A DNA stretch of 64,000 nt from positions 434,001 through 498,000 of the forward strand of contig MEOA01000001.1 of assembly GCA_001768515.1 (NCBI GenBank), written 5' to 3'. The position numbers and the translations under genes are program-made. Below the pieces are notes generated by a model. That model was not told where the DNA came from and ran no database searches. It saw only the letters and a list, made by a program, of their open reading frames with translations. Source of the stretch: Bacteroidetes bacterium GWE2_42_24 (GTDB taxonomy: Bacteria > Bacteroidota > Bacteroidia > Bacteroidales > TTA-H9). How positions within the stretch are numbered: position 1 is the first letter of the stretch; every line of letters begins with the position of its first letter. Below are positions 17,914 through 26,985 of the stretch, one piece after another.

Positions 17914-19665
17914 GTGACGATGCTTTTCCTCTTCTCCATAACAAGCGGCTTGTTTTTAGGCTGGTCACTCGGTGCAAATGATGCGGCGAATGTATTTGGC
18001 TCTGCAGTGGGATCGCGTATGCTCACCTTTAAGAAAGCAGCGACCATTGCAAGCATTTTTGTTATCATCGGTGCCGTTTTTCAGGGAAGAGGGGCTGCCA
18101 ATACCCTTTCAGATTTGAGTGAGGTTGATGCTCTGGCAGGTGCCTTTACAGTATCGCTCTGCGCTGCTTTCTCAGTTTATCTCATGACGAAGAGGGGGCT
18201 GCCTGTCTCTACAGGTCAGGCGGTGGTGGGTGCAATCATAGGCTGGTCATTCTTTACTGGAAATGAAACCAATTATCATGTTTTAACCACCATTCTGGTC
18301 AGCTGGGTTACCGGGCCTATCCTTGGGATGGTGTTTGCAGCCTTACTCTATCTGTTGATGCGTTGGTGGCTCCGCCGGCTTTCCATTCATGTGATTAAAC
18401 TCGACACCTACATCAGGTTGTCATTGATTTTTGTAGGGGCATTCGGTGCCTATAGTCTTGGTGCCAATAACATTGCTAACGTGATGGGGGTCTTTGTCCC
18501 TTCAGCCCCTGATGTTGTGCTTGACTTTGGTATCTTTTCTCTCGATGGGGCTCAGTTGCTTTTTCTGCTGGGCGGGATGGCTATCGCGGTGGGAATTTAT
18601 ACATACAGCGAACGGGTCATGAATACTGTAGGGGAAGGAATTCTCTCGCTGACGCCTGAGGCAGCCATCGTGGTGGTGCTATCTCAGGCTCTCGTTCTGT
18701 TTTTGTTTTCTTCAACCTCACTTTCAAACCTTTTGACCGCATCGGGGCTTCCTGCCATACCATTGGTTCCTGTATCAAGCACGCAGGTTGTAGTAGGATC
18801 TGTTCTTGGAATCGGACTTATCAAGGGCGCTCGTGAGATAAAACCCAAAGTACTGGGAGGTATTGCCCTGGGATGGGTAGCTACCCCCATTGTTGCAGGA
18901 TTGTTCACATGGTTTCTTCTTTTCTTTGTCCAGAATGTATTTCGGCTTCAGGTCACAACCCATACTATCATTCCCTTATCGCCGGAAAATACTGCTGCAG
19001 GCACTTTAACGCCAAGCGGACATTTCAACCTGATATGGCCTGCAATGCTCGTTTTGATGGTGTTGGTTATCCTTGGGCTTATATGGTATTTATGGCATCA
19101 GCAGCGCTTGAGAATGCAGACTGAAAATGAACTGCTGACACAGCAAAACCATTACTTCACGGCACAGAAAAGTCTCAGCGAACTAGAGGTTCAAACCGTT
19201 CAGCTAGAGAACAAGATATTAAACAGCAGGCTTGAGACCAAACGTCAGGAACTGATCAACCTGGCCTTAAGCATCGAAGATCAACGGTCATTCCTTGTGA
19301 AGATTAATGAACAGGTGGCAGCATTACAGCAGATGACCACCGATCGGCCGGTACTTGATGGAATGCAGAATCTGACCACAGCCATCAGTCAGCGGATGAC
19401 ATTCAATCGCGACATGGAAACCTTCAACGGTCAGGTTGAACAGATTCATAAGGATTTTCAGGCTAAGCTCGATGCCGTATTTCCAGGGCTTACTGATCAG
19501 GAGAAACGGCTTGCCACACTTCTGCGACTTAATTTGTCAACGAAGGAGATTGCCGCCCTGCTAAACATATCGCCTAAAAGCGCTGAGACCGCGAGGTATC
19601 GGCTTCGTAAACGGCTAAACATTCAACAAGGTGAAAACCTGAATTTATTTATAAACAACCTTTAA
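17914..19665 (+). CDS. PiT-family phosphate transporter fused to coiled coil and LuxR-type HTH
   Basis: 583 residues from GTG 17914; ATG 17920 gives 581 and may be the true start. Residues 1-340 are the PiT permease, with both signature repeats: SLGANDAANVFG near the N-terminus and SLGANNIANVMG near 190. A last TM segment (about 373-393) leads into a cytoplasmic coiled coil (about 395-500). The final ~65 residues are a helix-turn-helix of the kind that ends Bacteroidota membrane-bound regulators: FPGLTDQEKRLATLLRLNLS, TKEIAALLNIS, then ETARYRLRKRL. So a substrate carrier carries a DNA-binding tail. Known PiT proteins lack this, and I infer a phosphate 'transceptor' or tethered transcription factor. 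There is no frameshift: the frame is continuous and the gene is 9 bp from the porin gene. Confidence 0.88.
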   Translation: MTMLFLFSITSGLFLGWSLGANDAANVFGSAVGSRMLTFKKAATIASIFVIIGAVFQGRGAANTLSDLSEVDALAGAFTVSLCAAFSVYLMTKRGLPVSTGQAVVGAIIGWSFFTGNETNYHVLTTILVSWVTGPILGMVFAALLYLLMRWWLRRLSIHVIKLDTYIRLSLIFVGAFGAYSLGANNIANVMGVFVPSAPDVVLDFGIFSLDGAQLLFLLGGMAIAVGIYTYSERVMNTVGEGILSLTPEAAIVVVLSQALVLFLFSSTSLSNLLTASGLPAIPLVPVSSTQVVVGSVLGIGLIKGAREIKPKVLGGIALGWVATPIVAGLFTWFLLFFVQNVFRLQVTTHTIIPLSPENTAAGTLTPSGHFNLIWPAMLVLMVLVILGLIWYLWHQQRLRMQTENELLTQQNHYFTAQKSLSELEVQTVQLENKILNSRLETKRQELINLALSIEDQRSFLVKINEQVAALQQMTTDRPVLDGMQNLTTAISQRMTFNRDMETFNGQVEQIHKDFQAKLDAVFPGLTDQEKRLATLLRLNLSTKEIAALLNISPKSAETARYRLRKRLNIQQGENLNLFINNL

Positions 19666-19674
19666 TTCTATTTT

Positions 19675-21054
19675 ATGAAAAAGTTTAACTATTTACTATC
19701 TGTTTTGGTGTTGATGGGCGTCACCTCGCTCATTAGGCCTGTCCAGGCTCAGGAGCATGTCGACACGGCCGTCAGAATTAATCAGTATGGAGTGGAAGTG
19801 TCAAAACTTCCTCTTGAAGCTGAACGTCAGGGGGGAATTCTTGTCCTTGAGAGTAAGAACAAGGAATACAAGGTCTGGTTCGATACGCGCGTACAGGTCG
19901 ATGGTGCTGTATTTCTTGGCGACACCTACAACCCTATTGGCAACGGAACCTCTATCAGGCGTGCCCGTTTTGCCATGAAAGCCAACCTGACCAGGAATTG
20001 GTATGGCGAAGTGGACCTCGATTTCTCCAACTCTGAGCTTGAACTGAAAGATGCCTACATGAAGTACGACTTTTTAAATGGTCTTGAACTCAAGGGCGGA
20101 AACTTCAAGGAAGGCTTCTCCATGGAATCAACCACCACTTCCCGTTATCTTACATTCATCGAACGTCCGAATGTGGTCGCTACCTTTGCACCATCACGCC
20201 ACATCGGGTTTGCTGCAAATTATCAGAAAAACTGGTTCCTGGCTATCGGCGGCATTCATTTTCAGGATATCGGAGGCGCTGAAGAACGTACCTTCTCAAA
20301 GGACAACAACAAGGATTACGGCGTAGACGAAGGATATTCCTTCACAGGAAAAATCGTTGGAATGCCTTTTTATCAAAGTAAAATTTATGGCTTGCACATT
20401 GGTGCCAGCGCTTCTTACAGGACTCCCTTGTCAAGCAGTGAAGTGATCGATGCCGTGCGTTATAGCACTCGTTCGCTGACCTCCATCAACCGTAAGAAAT
20501 ACCTCGACACCGATGATATTACCAACGTACACCACACCTTGCTGGGTGGGTTGGAATTGGCTGCTTACTATAGAAATTTCCGTGTACAGGGCGAATACAT
20601 CATGGCTAATGTAGAACGCCGTTTCGACCTTGAAACAGAGAAATTCAACGGGTTCTATGTCTTTGGAAGCTGCCTGATTTTTGGAGGCCAATACCGCTAT
20701 AATACTGGGGAAGGAGAATTTACCCAGCCAGCCAGAGGAAAGAAATGGGGCGACATCGAGTTGGCCCTCAGGTATGATTACATTGATCTGAATAGCCGCC
20801 CGGAAGGAATCATGGGTGGTGCAGGTGAAGGTTATACCGCCGGTCTGAATTTCCACGTGAACGATAATGTGAAGATCATGCTCAACTATGCTTACCTGAA
20901 CCATGACCGTTATGCCAATGGCAAGGGAAAACTCTATGTTGGCCATGATGCCGCCGGGAACCTCACCACCAATCCGAAAGATGTGGTTGAAGCCGACGGA
21001 GATGCCGGAGAAGATTACAGCATGTTCAGCGTACGATTTGAAATTGACTTTTAA
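19675..21054 (+). CDS. phosphate-selective porin (OprO/OprP-like)
   Basis: 459 residues. Signal peptide about 1-25 (ending PVQAQ), then a 16-strand-type beta barrel. Landmarks of the porin O/P family are FDTRVQVDGAVF near the start of the barrel, SIRRARFAMKANLTRNWYGEVDLDFSN, and a C-terminal aromatic strand ending VRFEIDF. It would pass anions such as phosphate through the outer membrane to the PiT protein encoded 9 bp upstream. This operon position strongly supports phosphate as substrate. Confidence 0.9.
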   Translation: MKKFNYLLSVLVLMGVTSLIRPVQAQEHVDTAVRINQYGVEVSKLPLEAERQGGILVLESKNKEYKVWFDTRVQVDGAVFLGDTYNPIGNGTSIRRARFAMKANLTRNWYGEVDLDFSNSELELKDAYMKYDFLNGLELKGGNFKEGFSMESTTTSRYLTFIERPNVVATFAPSRHIGFAANYQKNWFLAIGGIHFQDIGGAEERTFSKDNNKDYGVDEGYSFTGKIVGMPFYQSKIYGLHIGASASYRTPLSSSEVIDAVRYSTRSLTSINRKKYLDTDDITNVHHTLLGGLELAAYYRNFRVQGEYIMANVERRFDLETEKFNGFYVFGSCLIFGGQYRYNTGEGEFTQPARGKKWGDIELALRYDYIDLNSRPEGIMGGAGEGYTAGLNFHVNDNVKIMLNYAYLNHDRYANGKGKLYVGHDAAGNLTTNPKDVVEADGDAGEDYSMFSVRFEIDF

Positions 21055-21056
21055 TC

Positions 21057-22433
21057 ATGAAAATACTCATAAATATGAAACGTAATAACCTGTTTCTTTT
21101 GATGGCTTTTGCCGTCAGTCTGCTCGCCGGTTGCGTGAAAGACGAAAAAGTTGAAGTAACACCCACTCCTGTTGTAACTGATGCCGTGTTGATCAACGAA
21201 GTTTACTCAAGGGGTGTCCCCGATGCCCCCGACTGGGTTGAGATTTATAACAATTCTGATAGTCAGGTCGACATTAGCGGCTATAAGATTTACGACTCAG
21301 GTGGTGAATCAGGGGCCAAACCTAAAAAAGAGTTTCCTACTGGTTCTGTCATTGCTGCCCGTGGATTCCTTGTCATCGTTGTTGACGATGGTACCGAAAG
21401 TGGGTTCGGTGTCAGCAGCACAGGTGAAGAACTCTGGCTGGCCAACGTGAATGCTGAAGTAGTTGATAATATTACTGTTTCAGCCATGGAGGATACACAG
21501 AGCTTTGGTTGTTATCCCGATGGTTCCGATAATTTACAACTACTCAATACCATCACCCGAGGAACCTCCAACTCACCTGGTGTAGCACCAGAGAAGATAA
21601 AAATCAATGAACTTTACTCAAAGGGAGATAGCACTAACCCCGACTGGGTTGAGTTATACAATGCCGGCACAACCGATGTAGATCTCGGTGCCTATAAAAT
21701 TTATGACAGCGGCGGACAGGCAGGAACCAAGCCCAAATTGCAGTTCCCCACAGGAACAATCCTGACTCCAGGTTCGTTTTTGGTAATCGTAGTTGATGGT
21801 GAAGGTGAATCAAACTTCGGACTGAGTGGCAATGGAGAGACTATCTGGTTGGAAAAAGGTGATGGAACACTGGCAGATTCAGTTATATTCCCTGCTCTCG
21901 AAGATGGACAATCTTATGGCCGCTATCCGGATGGAGCCAATAACTGGCAGATCCTTTATGTACCGACACCTGGTGCTGCCAATGATAATACCGCCCCTCC
22001 AACCGAGATCATAATCAAAATGAACGAAATCTTTTCAAAAGGAACAGACGCTGACCCCGATTGGATCGAAATCTACAATGGTTCAACAGTTGATGTGAAC
22101 CTGAGTGGTTATAAAATCTATGATAGTGGCGGACTGTCTGGCAGTAAGCCAAAAAAAGAATTCCCTGCAGGTACAGTTATTCCTGCCGGTGGATTCTTTG
22201 TCATCGTTACCGATGATACCGTTGCAAGTGGATTTGGTTTAAGTAGCAATGGTGAGGAAGTCTGGCTTGAAGATGCCAACTCAACAGTAATTGATGACGT
22301 AACCTTCACTGCAATGGTTGATGGTCAGTCGTACGGTCGTAAACCGGATGGATCTGATACCTTCTTCACCTTCACCGAAATTACTCGTGGCACATCTAAC
22401 AACAACGCTGCCACGCTACCCAAACTCAAATAA
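21057..22433 (+). CDS. lipoprotein with three lamin-tail domains
   Basis: 458 residues from 21057. The internal ATG at 21075 gives a better lipoprotein signal (MKRNN... LLAGC, lipidation Cys). Three tandem lamin-tail-like (LTD) units of about 135 residues follow (about 45-175, 180-315, 320-450). Each has INE(V/L)YS(R/K)G, PDW(V/I)E(I/L)YN, YKIYDSGG and a GQSYGR-type ending. LTDs are immunoglobulin-like folds found on Bacteroidota surface proteins, frequently with nucleases or phosphatases, but no enzyme domain is present here. It starts 2 bp after the porin stop codon and closes the phosphate operon, so a role at the surface in binding a phosphorylated substrate is possible but unproven. Confidence 0.85.
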   Translation: MKILINMKRNNLFLLMAFAVSLLAGCVKDEKVEVTPTPVVTDAVLINEVYSRGVPDAPDWVEIYNNSDSQVDISGYKIYDSGGESGAKPKKEFPTGSVIAARGFLVIVVDDGTESGFGVSSTGEELWLANVNAEVVDNITVSAMEDTQSFGCYPDGSDNLQLLNTITRGTSNSPGVAPEKIKINELYSKGDSTNPDWVELYNAGTTDVDLGAYKIYDSGGQAGTKPKLQFPTGTILTPGSFLVIVVDGEGESNFGLSGNGETIWLEKGDGTLADSVIFPALEDGQSYGRYPDGANNWQILYVPTPGAANDNTAPPTEIIIKMNEIFSKGTDADPDWIEIYNGSTVDVNLSGYKIYDSGGLSGSKPKKEFPAGTVIPAGGFFVIVTDDTVASGFGLSSNGEEVWLEDANSTVIDDVTFTAMVDGQSYGRKPDGSDTFFTFTEITRGTSNNNAATLPKLK

Positions 22434-22446
22434 AATCAATTGGAGT

Positions 22447-22476
22447 ATTCACACCCGGTAAAGGCCGGGTGTGAAT
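22447..22476. terminator. terminator hairpin after the phosphate operon
   Basis: ATTCACACCCGG (22447-22458) and CCGGGTGTGAAT (22465-22476) form a perfect 12-bp stem with a 6-base loop. This closes the 17258-22433 operon. The T-content after it is modest. Confidence 0.75.
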
Positions 22477-22514
22477 AATTCAGTTCGTTTAACAATTTAA
22501 ACATAAGGAAAAAT

Positions 22515-23159
22515 ATGAGTAAAGAAAATCTTGAGATTGGTCAGATCTCCAAACCGCGCTTTGAATTCAGAACCTTTGGGCAGTGTTTCGATAAGGCTGC
22601 TCACCGGATGGCACGTCTTTCGGCTGCTGTCCCTGAAAAAGTGTGGGAACGTAGTTCTGACGAGATCTATATTGTTTCACGCACGAACGACATCAACAAC
22701 ACAAAAATCAGGGATGGCAAGATGGACATCAAGACATTTGTTCAGAATCTTGATGGCCTCGAGCAATGGAATCCGCTGATGAAAGGAGAGTTTCCGATGG
22801 CTGTAGCCATGCTCCGCGATGAAGTCTTTCCGGCTTTTCAGGTTACTATACCCAACTTCACAAGGGAGCTTTATACCTATGATGAGTTTATGGAAATGGT
22901 GAGAAATCATCCCGACCTTCAGGCCGTTCGTGTGCACAAGCAACGGTTTGGCTATATGGTGAACGATACTATCTGCGAATATGGGGCCGTCCTGATAAAT
23001 GGAGCTAAAGTGATGACCATCAACTCCGAATCAACAGAAATAGCGGATATTAAAAAGACGGTTACCGCCATCGGTCTCGAAGGTGTTGAAAATATCAACT
23101 ATCTTCAGGCTATTAAGCGAATCATTGGAATGATAGATAAACCCCTTGCAAACGAATAA
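22515..23159 (+). CDS. uncharacterised protein, possibly CYTH/triphosphate-tunnel-like
   Basis: 214 residues, soluble, no signal peptide. I do not recognise a named family with confidence. The pattern EIYIVSR, then NTKIRDGKMDIK and GLEQWNP resembles the strand order of CYTH enzymes, in which charged side chains line a tunnel. The C-terminal INSESTEIADIKKTVTAIG and NYLQAIKRIIG resembles a CYTH closing helix. It is 3 bp from a bona fide CYTH gene, which fits a paired function. A divergent triphosphate-binding partner is my best inference. Confidence 0.5.
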   Translation: MSKENLEIGQISKPRFEFRTFGQCFDKAAHRMARLSAAVPEKVWERSSDEIYIVSRTNDINNTKIRDGKMDIKTFVQNLDGLEQWNPLMKGEFPMAVAMLRDEVFPAFQVTIPNFTRELYTYDEFMEMVRNHPDLQAVRVHKQRFGYMVNDTICEYGAVLINGAKVMTINSESTEIADIKKTVTAIGLEGVENINYLQAIKRIIGMIDKPLANE

Positions 23160-23162
23160 CAA

Positions 23163-23630
23163 ATGGCACAGGAAATAGAGCGTAAATTTTTGGTGACAGG
23201 TGATTTTAAGGCACTGGCTCACAAACAAACCCGGATTACTCAGGGTTATTTGTCCTCGGTTCCCGAACGTACAGTCCGGGTGCGCATCAAAGGCGAAAAA
23301 GGTTTCATTACTATTAAAGGAATCGGAAGTGCCTCAGGCGCCAGTCGGTATGAATGGGAGAAAGAGATTCCGGTGAAGGAAGTAGAAGAGTTACTGACCA
23401 TTTGCGAACCGGGAGTCATCGACAAGACCCGCTTTCTTGTTCAGGCAGGTCCTCATACTTATGAAGTGGATGAATTCTATGGCGACAATCTGGGCTTAAC
23501 CGTCGCAGAGATCGAATTGTCGGATGAGGAAGAATCGTTCGCGAAACCTTCATGGCTTGGTAATGAAGTTACCGGAGACCCCCGCTACTTCAATTCCATG
23601 CTCATGAAGAATCCATTCACCAAATGGTAA
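23163..23630 (+). CDS. CYTH-domain triphosphatase
   Basis: 155 residues, the usual length of minimal CYTH/TTM enzymes. The N-terminal EIERKFLV signature is followed by VRVRIKGEKGFITIKG (alternating basic residues), YEWEKEIP, EVDEFYGDNLGLTVAEIEL and a C-terminal helix. These acidic and basic rows form the metal and triphosphate sites. Related small bacterial enzymes hydrolyse inorganic triphosphate or nucleoside triphosphates, and adenylate cyclase activity is less likely at this length. Being next to phosphate-transport genes supports a polyphosphate/triphosphate role. The 148-bp gap to the next gene contains imperfect GTTTAGCGTTTAG-type repeats. Confidence 0.88.
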   Translation: MAQEIERKFLVTGDFKALAHKQTRITQGYLSSVPERTVRVRIKGEKGFITIKGIGSASGASRYEWEKEIPVKEVEELLTICEPGVIDKTRFLVQAGPHTYEVDEFYGDNLGLTVAEIELSDEEESFAKPSWLGNEVTGDPRYFNSMLMKNPFTKW

Positions 23631-23777
23631 ATCTGACCGAAACCAATATTTAGTGTTCAGCGTTTAGCGTTTAGTTGTTCAATTTTATAATGCCAACACT
23701 AAGCCCTAAACATTGAACTCTAAATGTTTATTATTGAACAGAAATTTTACAAATAGTTTTACGATTCGAAGAAAAAC

Positions 23778-25382
23778 ATGAGCAACACCCGCCAGTCTGC
23801 AGCTTACGATCCGCTTGATATGAATAATTACCGGATCGAAAAACTCCCAAAGCGTGAAAAGGGAAAAGGGGAGAAATGGATGGCCATTTTAGGTCCACCA
23901 TTGGCACTTTTGCTTTTCCTGTTGTTTGCCTTCGTTATCAAGCTCCCCTTTCTTGATCATATCGATCCGGAGGTGCTTTCTGAATCTGCACGAAAAGCCT
24001 TCGATAAAGTGGGTCCTGAGATGTTTGCCAGAAACAATGCCTGGATGCTGGCCATCTTTGTCGCCGCGATTATTCTTTGGATCACAGAAGCTATACCGAA
24101 CTATCTCACATCGTTGATACTGATTATCAGTCTGGTGCTAACAGGGGTATTGCCCGAAAAGCAAGCCTACGCCCAGTTGGGTCATGAAGTAATGTGGCTT
24201 AACATCATGTCGTTTGTATTGGCCAGTATGTTGGTGGTAACAGGTATTGCCAAACGTTTCGCCCTCTGGTTTATCATCAGGTTTGGAAAAAATGCCTCTA
24301 CCATCTTTTTGAGCTTTATTGTTATCAATGTTGTTTTGTCGGCCTTTATCTCAGCAACAACCGCCAAGGCAGCCATTCTTTTGCCTATCTTCATGGTGAT
24401 GGCAGCTATCTATGGTGCCCGTAGTGGTGGAAGCCGCAATAATTTTGGCCGCAGTATCGTGTTGCAGAACCTGCTTTACATCAATATTGGCGCCAGTGGC
24501 TTTATGACGGGTTCGGGAGCTAACTTGCTGGCAGTCTCTTTAATTGTTGGAGCTACGGGCTCATCTGTTTTCTTTTCCGATTGGCTGATGGCTATGTTTC
24601 CCGTCTCTATTGGCCTTATGCTGATTGGCTATCTCCTTGCGATGAAGGTGTTCTTCCCCCTGAAACCCGAAGAGCGGTTACCACAAATTGAGGGGGGCAT
24701 GGTCCGTCTGAAAGAAGAAAATACCAAACTTGGGCCCATTGGTTTTCTGGAAATTAAATCCATTATCATTTTTGTCGCCATTCTGGTTTTGTGGTCAACC
24801 GACAGATGGCATGGCATCAGTGCAACAGCCGTCGCTTTTCTGGGGGCTATCGTGGCCTTGTTGCCACGCATCGGAATCCTCAAATGGAATGATGTTGATG
24901 TCCCCTGGCACCTGATGCTATTCTCGGCGGGTGCCTATACTCTGGGTGCGGGTTTTTCGGCAACCGATCTTCCTGCTTTGAGTGTGAATGCTTTTTTTGA
25001 CCATTTGGGAATTGGCCAGCAGACCCCTTTCTGGCGACTCTATCTTTTACTGACCGGTGTAATGATATTCAGTGCCTTGTTCTTCCAGTCGAAAACCATG
25101 CGAGCCATGATATTCATCCCCATCGCCATTGGTGTGGCACAACGATTCGGATTTACGGTCATCAGCCTGGCATTGCCTGTAGCCTTCATGATTGAGCATG
25201 TGTATGTGCTCCCGTTTAATAGCAAACCCGCTGCGCTTCTCTATGAAACAGACCAATACAGCATCTCTGATACCTTTCGGTTCGGATTTGCCATGATGGT
25301 GATCGCCTGGGTTTTGAATATCTTTGCAGGAGAGACATGGTTCAGGCTGTTGGGCATTACTCCGGATGGAGTGTTTTTTTAA
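23778..25382 (+). CDS. DASS/SLC13-family anion transporter
   Basis: 534 residues, about 12-13 TM segments beginning at residue ~36 after a charged cytoplasmic N-terminus. Features of the divalent-anion:sodium symporter family include ITEAIPNYLTSLILIISLVL, NIGASGFMTGSGANLLAVSL (SNT-like substrate/sodium loop) and LPFNSKPAALLY in the C-terminal repeat. Family substrates are dicarboxylates, sulfate or, in the yeast Pho87/90/91 branch, phosphate. The phosphate-rich neighbourhood makes phosphate conceivable, but the sequence alone does not decide. Confidence 0.88.
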   Translation: MSNTRQSAAYDPLDMNNYRIEKLPKREKGKGEKWMAILGPPLALLLFLLFAFVIKLPFLDHIDPEVLSESARKAFDKVGPEMFARNNAWMLAIFVAAIILWITEAIPNYLTSLILIISLVLTGVLPEKQAYAQLGHEVMWLNIMSFVLASMLVVTGIAKRFALWFIIRFGKNASTIFLSFIVINVVLSAFISATTAKAAILLPIFMVMAAIYGARSGGSRNNFGRSIVLQNLLYINIGASGFMTGSGANLLAVSLIVGATGSSVFFSDWLMAMFPVSIGLMLIGYLLAMKVFFPLKPEERLPQIEGGMVRLKEENTKLGPIGFLEIKSIIIFVAILVLWSTDRWHGISATAVAFLGAIVALLPRIGILKWNDVDVPWHLMLFSAGAYTLGAGFSATDLPALSVNAFFDHLGIGQQTPFWRLYLLLTGVMIFSALFFQSKTMRAMIFIPIAIGVAQRFGFTVISLALPVAFMIEHVYVLPFNSKPAALLYETDQYSISDTFRFGFAMMVIAWVLNIFAGETWFRLLGITPDGVFF

Positions 25383-25520
25383 TTGCATTCATGGTTCCAG
25401 GATGTGCCTGTATCAATGGTCAGAGTTCTTTGTTGTTGTTCATTGTCTGGCGTCGGATGACACCTGAACGCTGACCCTTAAACCTCCCTTTGCTGAAAAA
25501 GGCCGAAAGACAAACATTGT

Positions 25521-26981
25521 ATGATTGAAGAATTTGTGAAAATCCACGATAAGTTCTCGGTTGAGATGAAACTGAGATTCATTGCCCGAAGAAAACTAAA
25601 GGTAAGTGAATTCGCGGTAAATACCTGGATTTTTATCCCATCGGGACTCGATATAAACAGGAATACCTACACGAAAGAGAATTTCTATCGCGACATTAAG
25701 TCGAATATAAGGCTGGTGACCCCGGTGTACCTGTTACGTGATATTGCTTCAGGCGACCAGTCGCCCATCCTTCAACTGACCAGTTCTTTTGAAGCCATGG
25801 CATCTGACCCTTCCCGCACTAAAATTGGGGAATATGAGTATCACATCAAGATGTTTCTCTCAATTCTCAAGAGTTCGCTCAGAGATGAAATAGCTCATAT
25901 CATCAGTAACAACATACCCGATGATGCCGCCTTTCTGGTTGAATCATACTGCAGCAATATAAAATCCATTACCGAACGTTACCGCGGCCTGCGCCGGATC
26001 ATCAATACCCCGACCGTCGGCAAAGATTTATTGAACTATTTCCTGTTTGGCGATGAGTTTATGAGTAACCTCGTCGAGCAACATACCTTCAAATTGTTTA
26101 GTGCCCTGAAGGAGAATAAATCATTTGGGAAAAAAACATTTCAATCCGGCCTGCTTCAACTTATCGACTGTGAAATAAAGTACAAGAGGGAGAAGGGTTA
26201 CCCGGTAATCGAAAAGGATGATTTCACACGTAACCGTGAGCTTATCTTCAGGTTTAACCTGCTGAAAAAATATGCCGAAAGCGAGCTCTTCCTGAAAGGC
26301 AAAAAGAAACGCGATGGTGTGCTGGTGGAACAAATCTATTTTAGCCTGGCCGCAGGCATCTCAATGATTTTTGCCACCACCATTGCCTTCTCATTTCAGC
26401 AGACCTATGGAAACTTTACAATGCCCTTTTTCGTGGCTCTCGTGATCAGCTACATGCTTAAAGACCGGATCAAGGAACTATCGCGTTATTATTTTGCCCA
26501 CAAACTTGGCAGCCGTTATTTCGATCATAAAACAGAGATGGCTCTTAACAACCAGGAGATAGGCTTTATCAAGGAGGCCATGGACTTTATCCCAAACGAG
26601 AAAGTCCCTTCAAACGTTATGAAGGTACGCGACCGTTCTGCCATCCTTGAAGCCAACAACAGGTTCGATACAGAAAAAATCATCCTGTACAGGAAGCTTG
26701 TAAGCCTGAACCGGCAGAGCCTTGATCTTTGCAGCAAATATCCTACCGCCGGCATGAACGACATCATCAGGCTCAACGTAATGAACTATGTGCAGAAAAT
26801 GGATAATCCCATCGTTCCCCTTTACTATCCCGATCAGGAGACCGGATACCAGATCGTGAAAAGCGAGCGGATATATTATATCAACATGGTAGTTCAATTA
26901 ATCCACGATGGAGAAACACAGCTCCGTCGTTACCGCGTCATATTGAACAGAAAAGGAATCAGAGAAATCGAAAAATTTTAA
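25521..26981 (+). CDS. uncharacterised protein with two central TM segments
   Basis: 486 residues. I do not recognise the family. Residues 1-270 and 325-486 are hydrophilic. Two TM helices lie at about 275-292 (FSLAAGISMIFATTIAF) and 299-317 (MPFFVALVISYMLKDRI). There is no signal peptide, so both flanks are probably cytoplasmic with a short outer hairpin. It is 4 bp from the next gene, which suggests co-transcription. No catalytic motifs were seen. Confidence 0.75.
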   Translation: MIEEFVKIHDKFSVEMKLRFIARRKLKVSEFAVNTWIFIPSGLDINRNTYTKENFYRDIKSNIRLVTPVYLLRDIASGDQSPILQLTSSFEAMASDPSRTKIGEYEYHIKMFLSILKSSLRDEIAHIISNNIPDDAAFLVESYCSNIKSITERYRGLRRIINTPTVGKDLLNYFLFGDEFMSNLVEQHTFKLFSALKENKSFGKKTFQSGLLQLIDCEIKYKREKGYPVIEKDDFTRNRELIFRFNLLKKYAESELFLKGKKKRDGVLVEQIYFSLAAGISMIFATTIAFSFQQTYGNFTMPFFVALVISYMLKDRIKELSRYYFAHKLGSRYFDHKTEMALNNQEIGFIKEAMDFIPNEKVPSNVMKVRDRSAILEANNRFDTEKIILYRKLVSLNRQSLDLCSKYPTAGMNDIIRLNVMNYVQKMDNPIVPLYYPDQETGYQIVKSERIYYINMVVQLIHDGETQLRRYRVILNRKGIREIEKF

Positions 26982-26985
26982 TAGA

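Noticed and set aside
23640..23730. GTTTAGCGTTTAG-like repeats between the CYTH and DASS genes
   Set aside because: Short, imperfect and low in complexity; no clear stem or operator could be defined.
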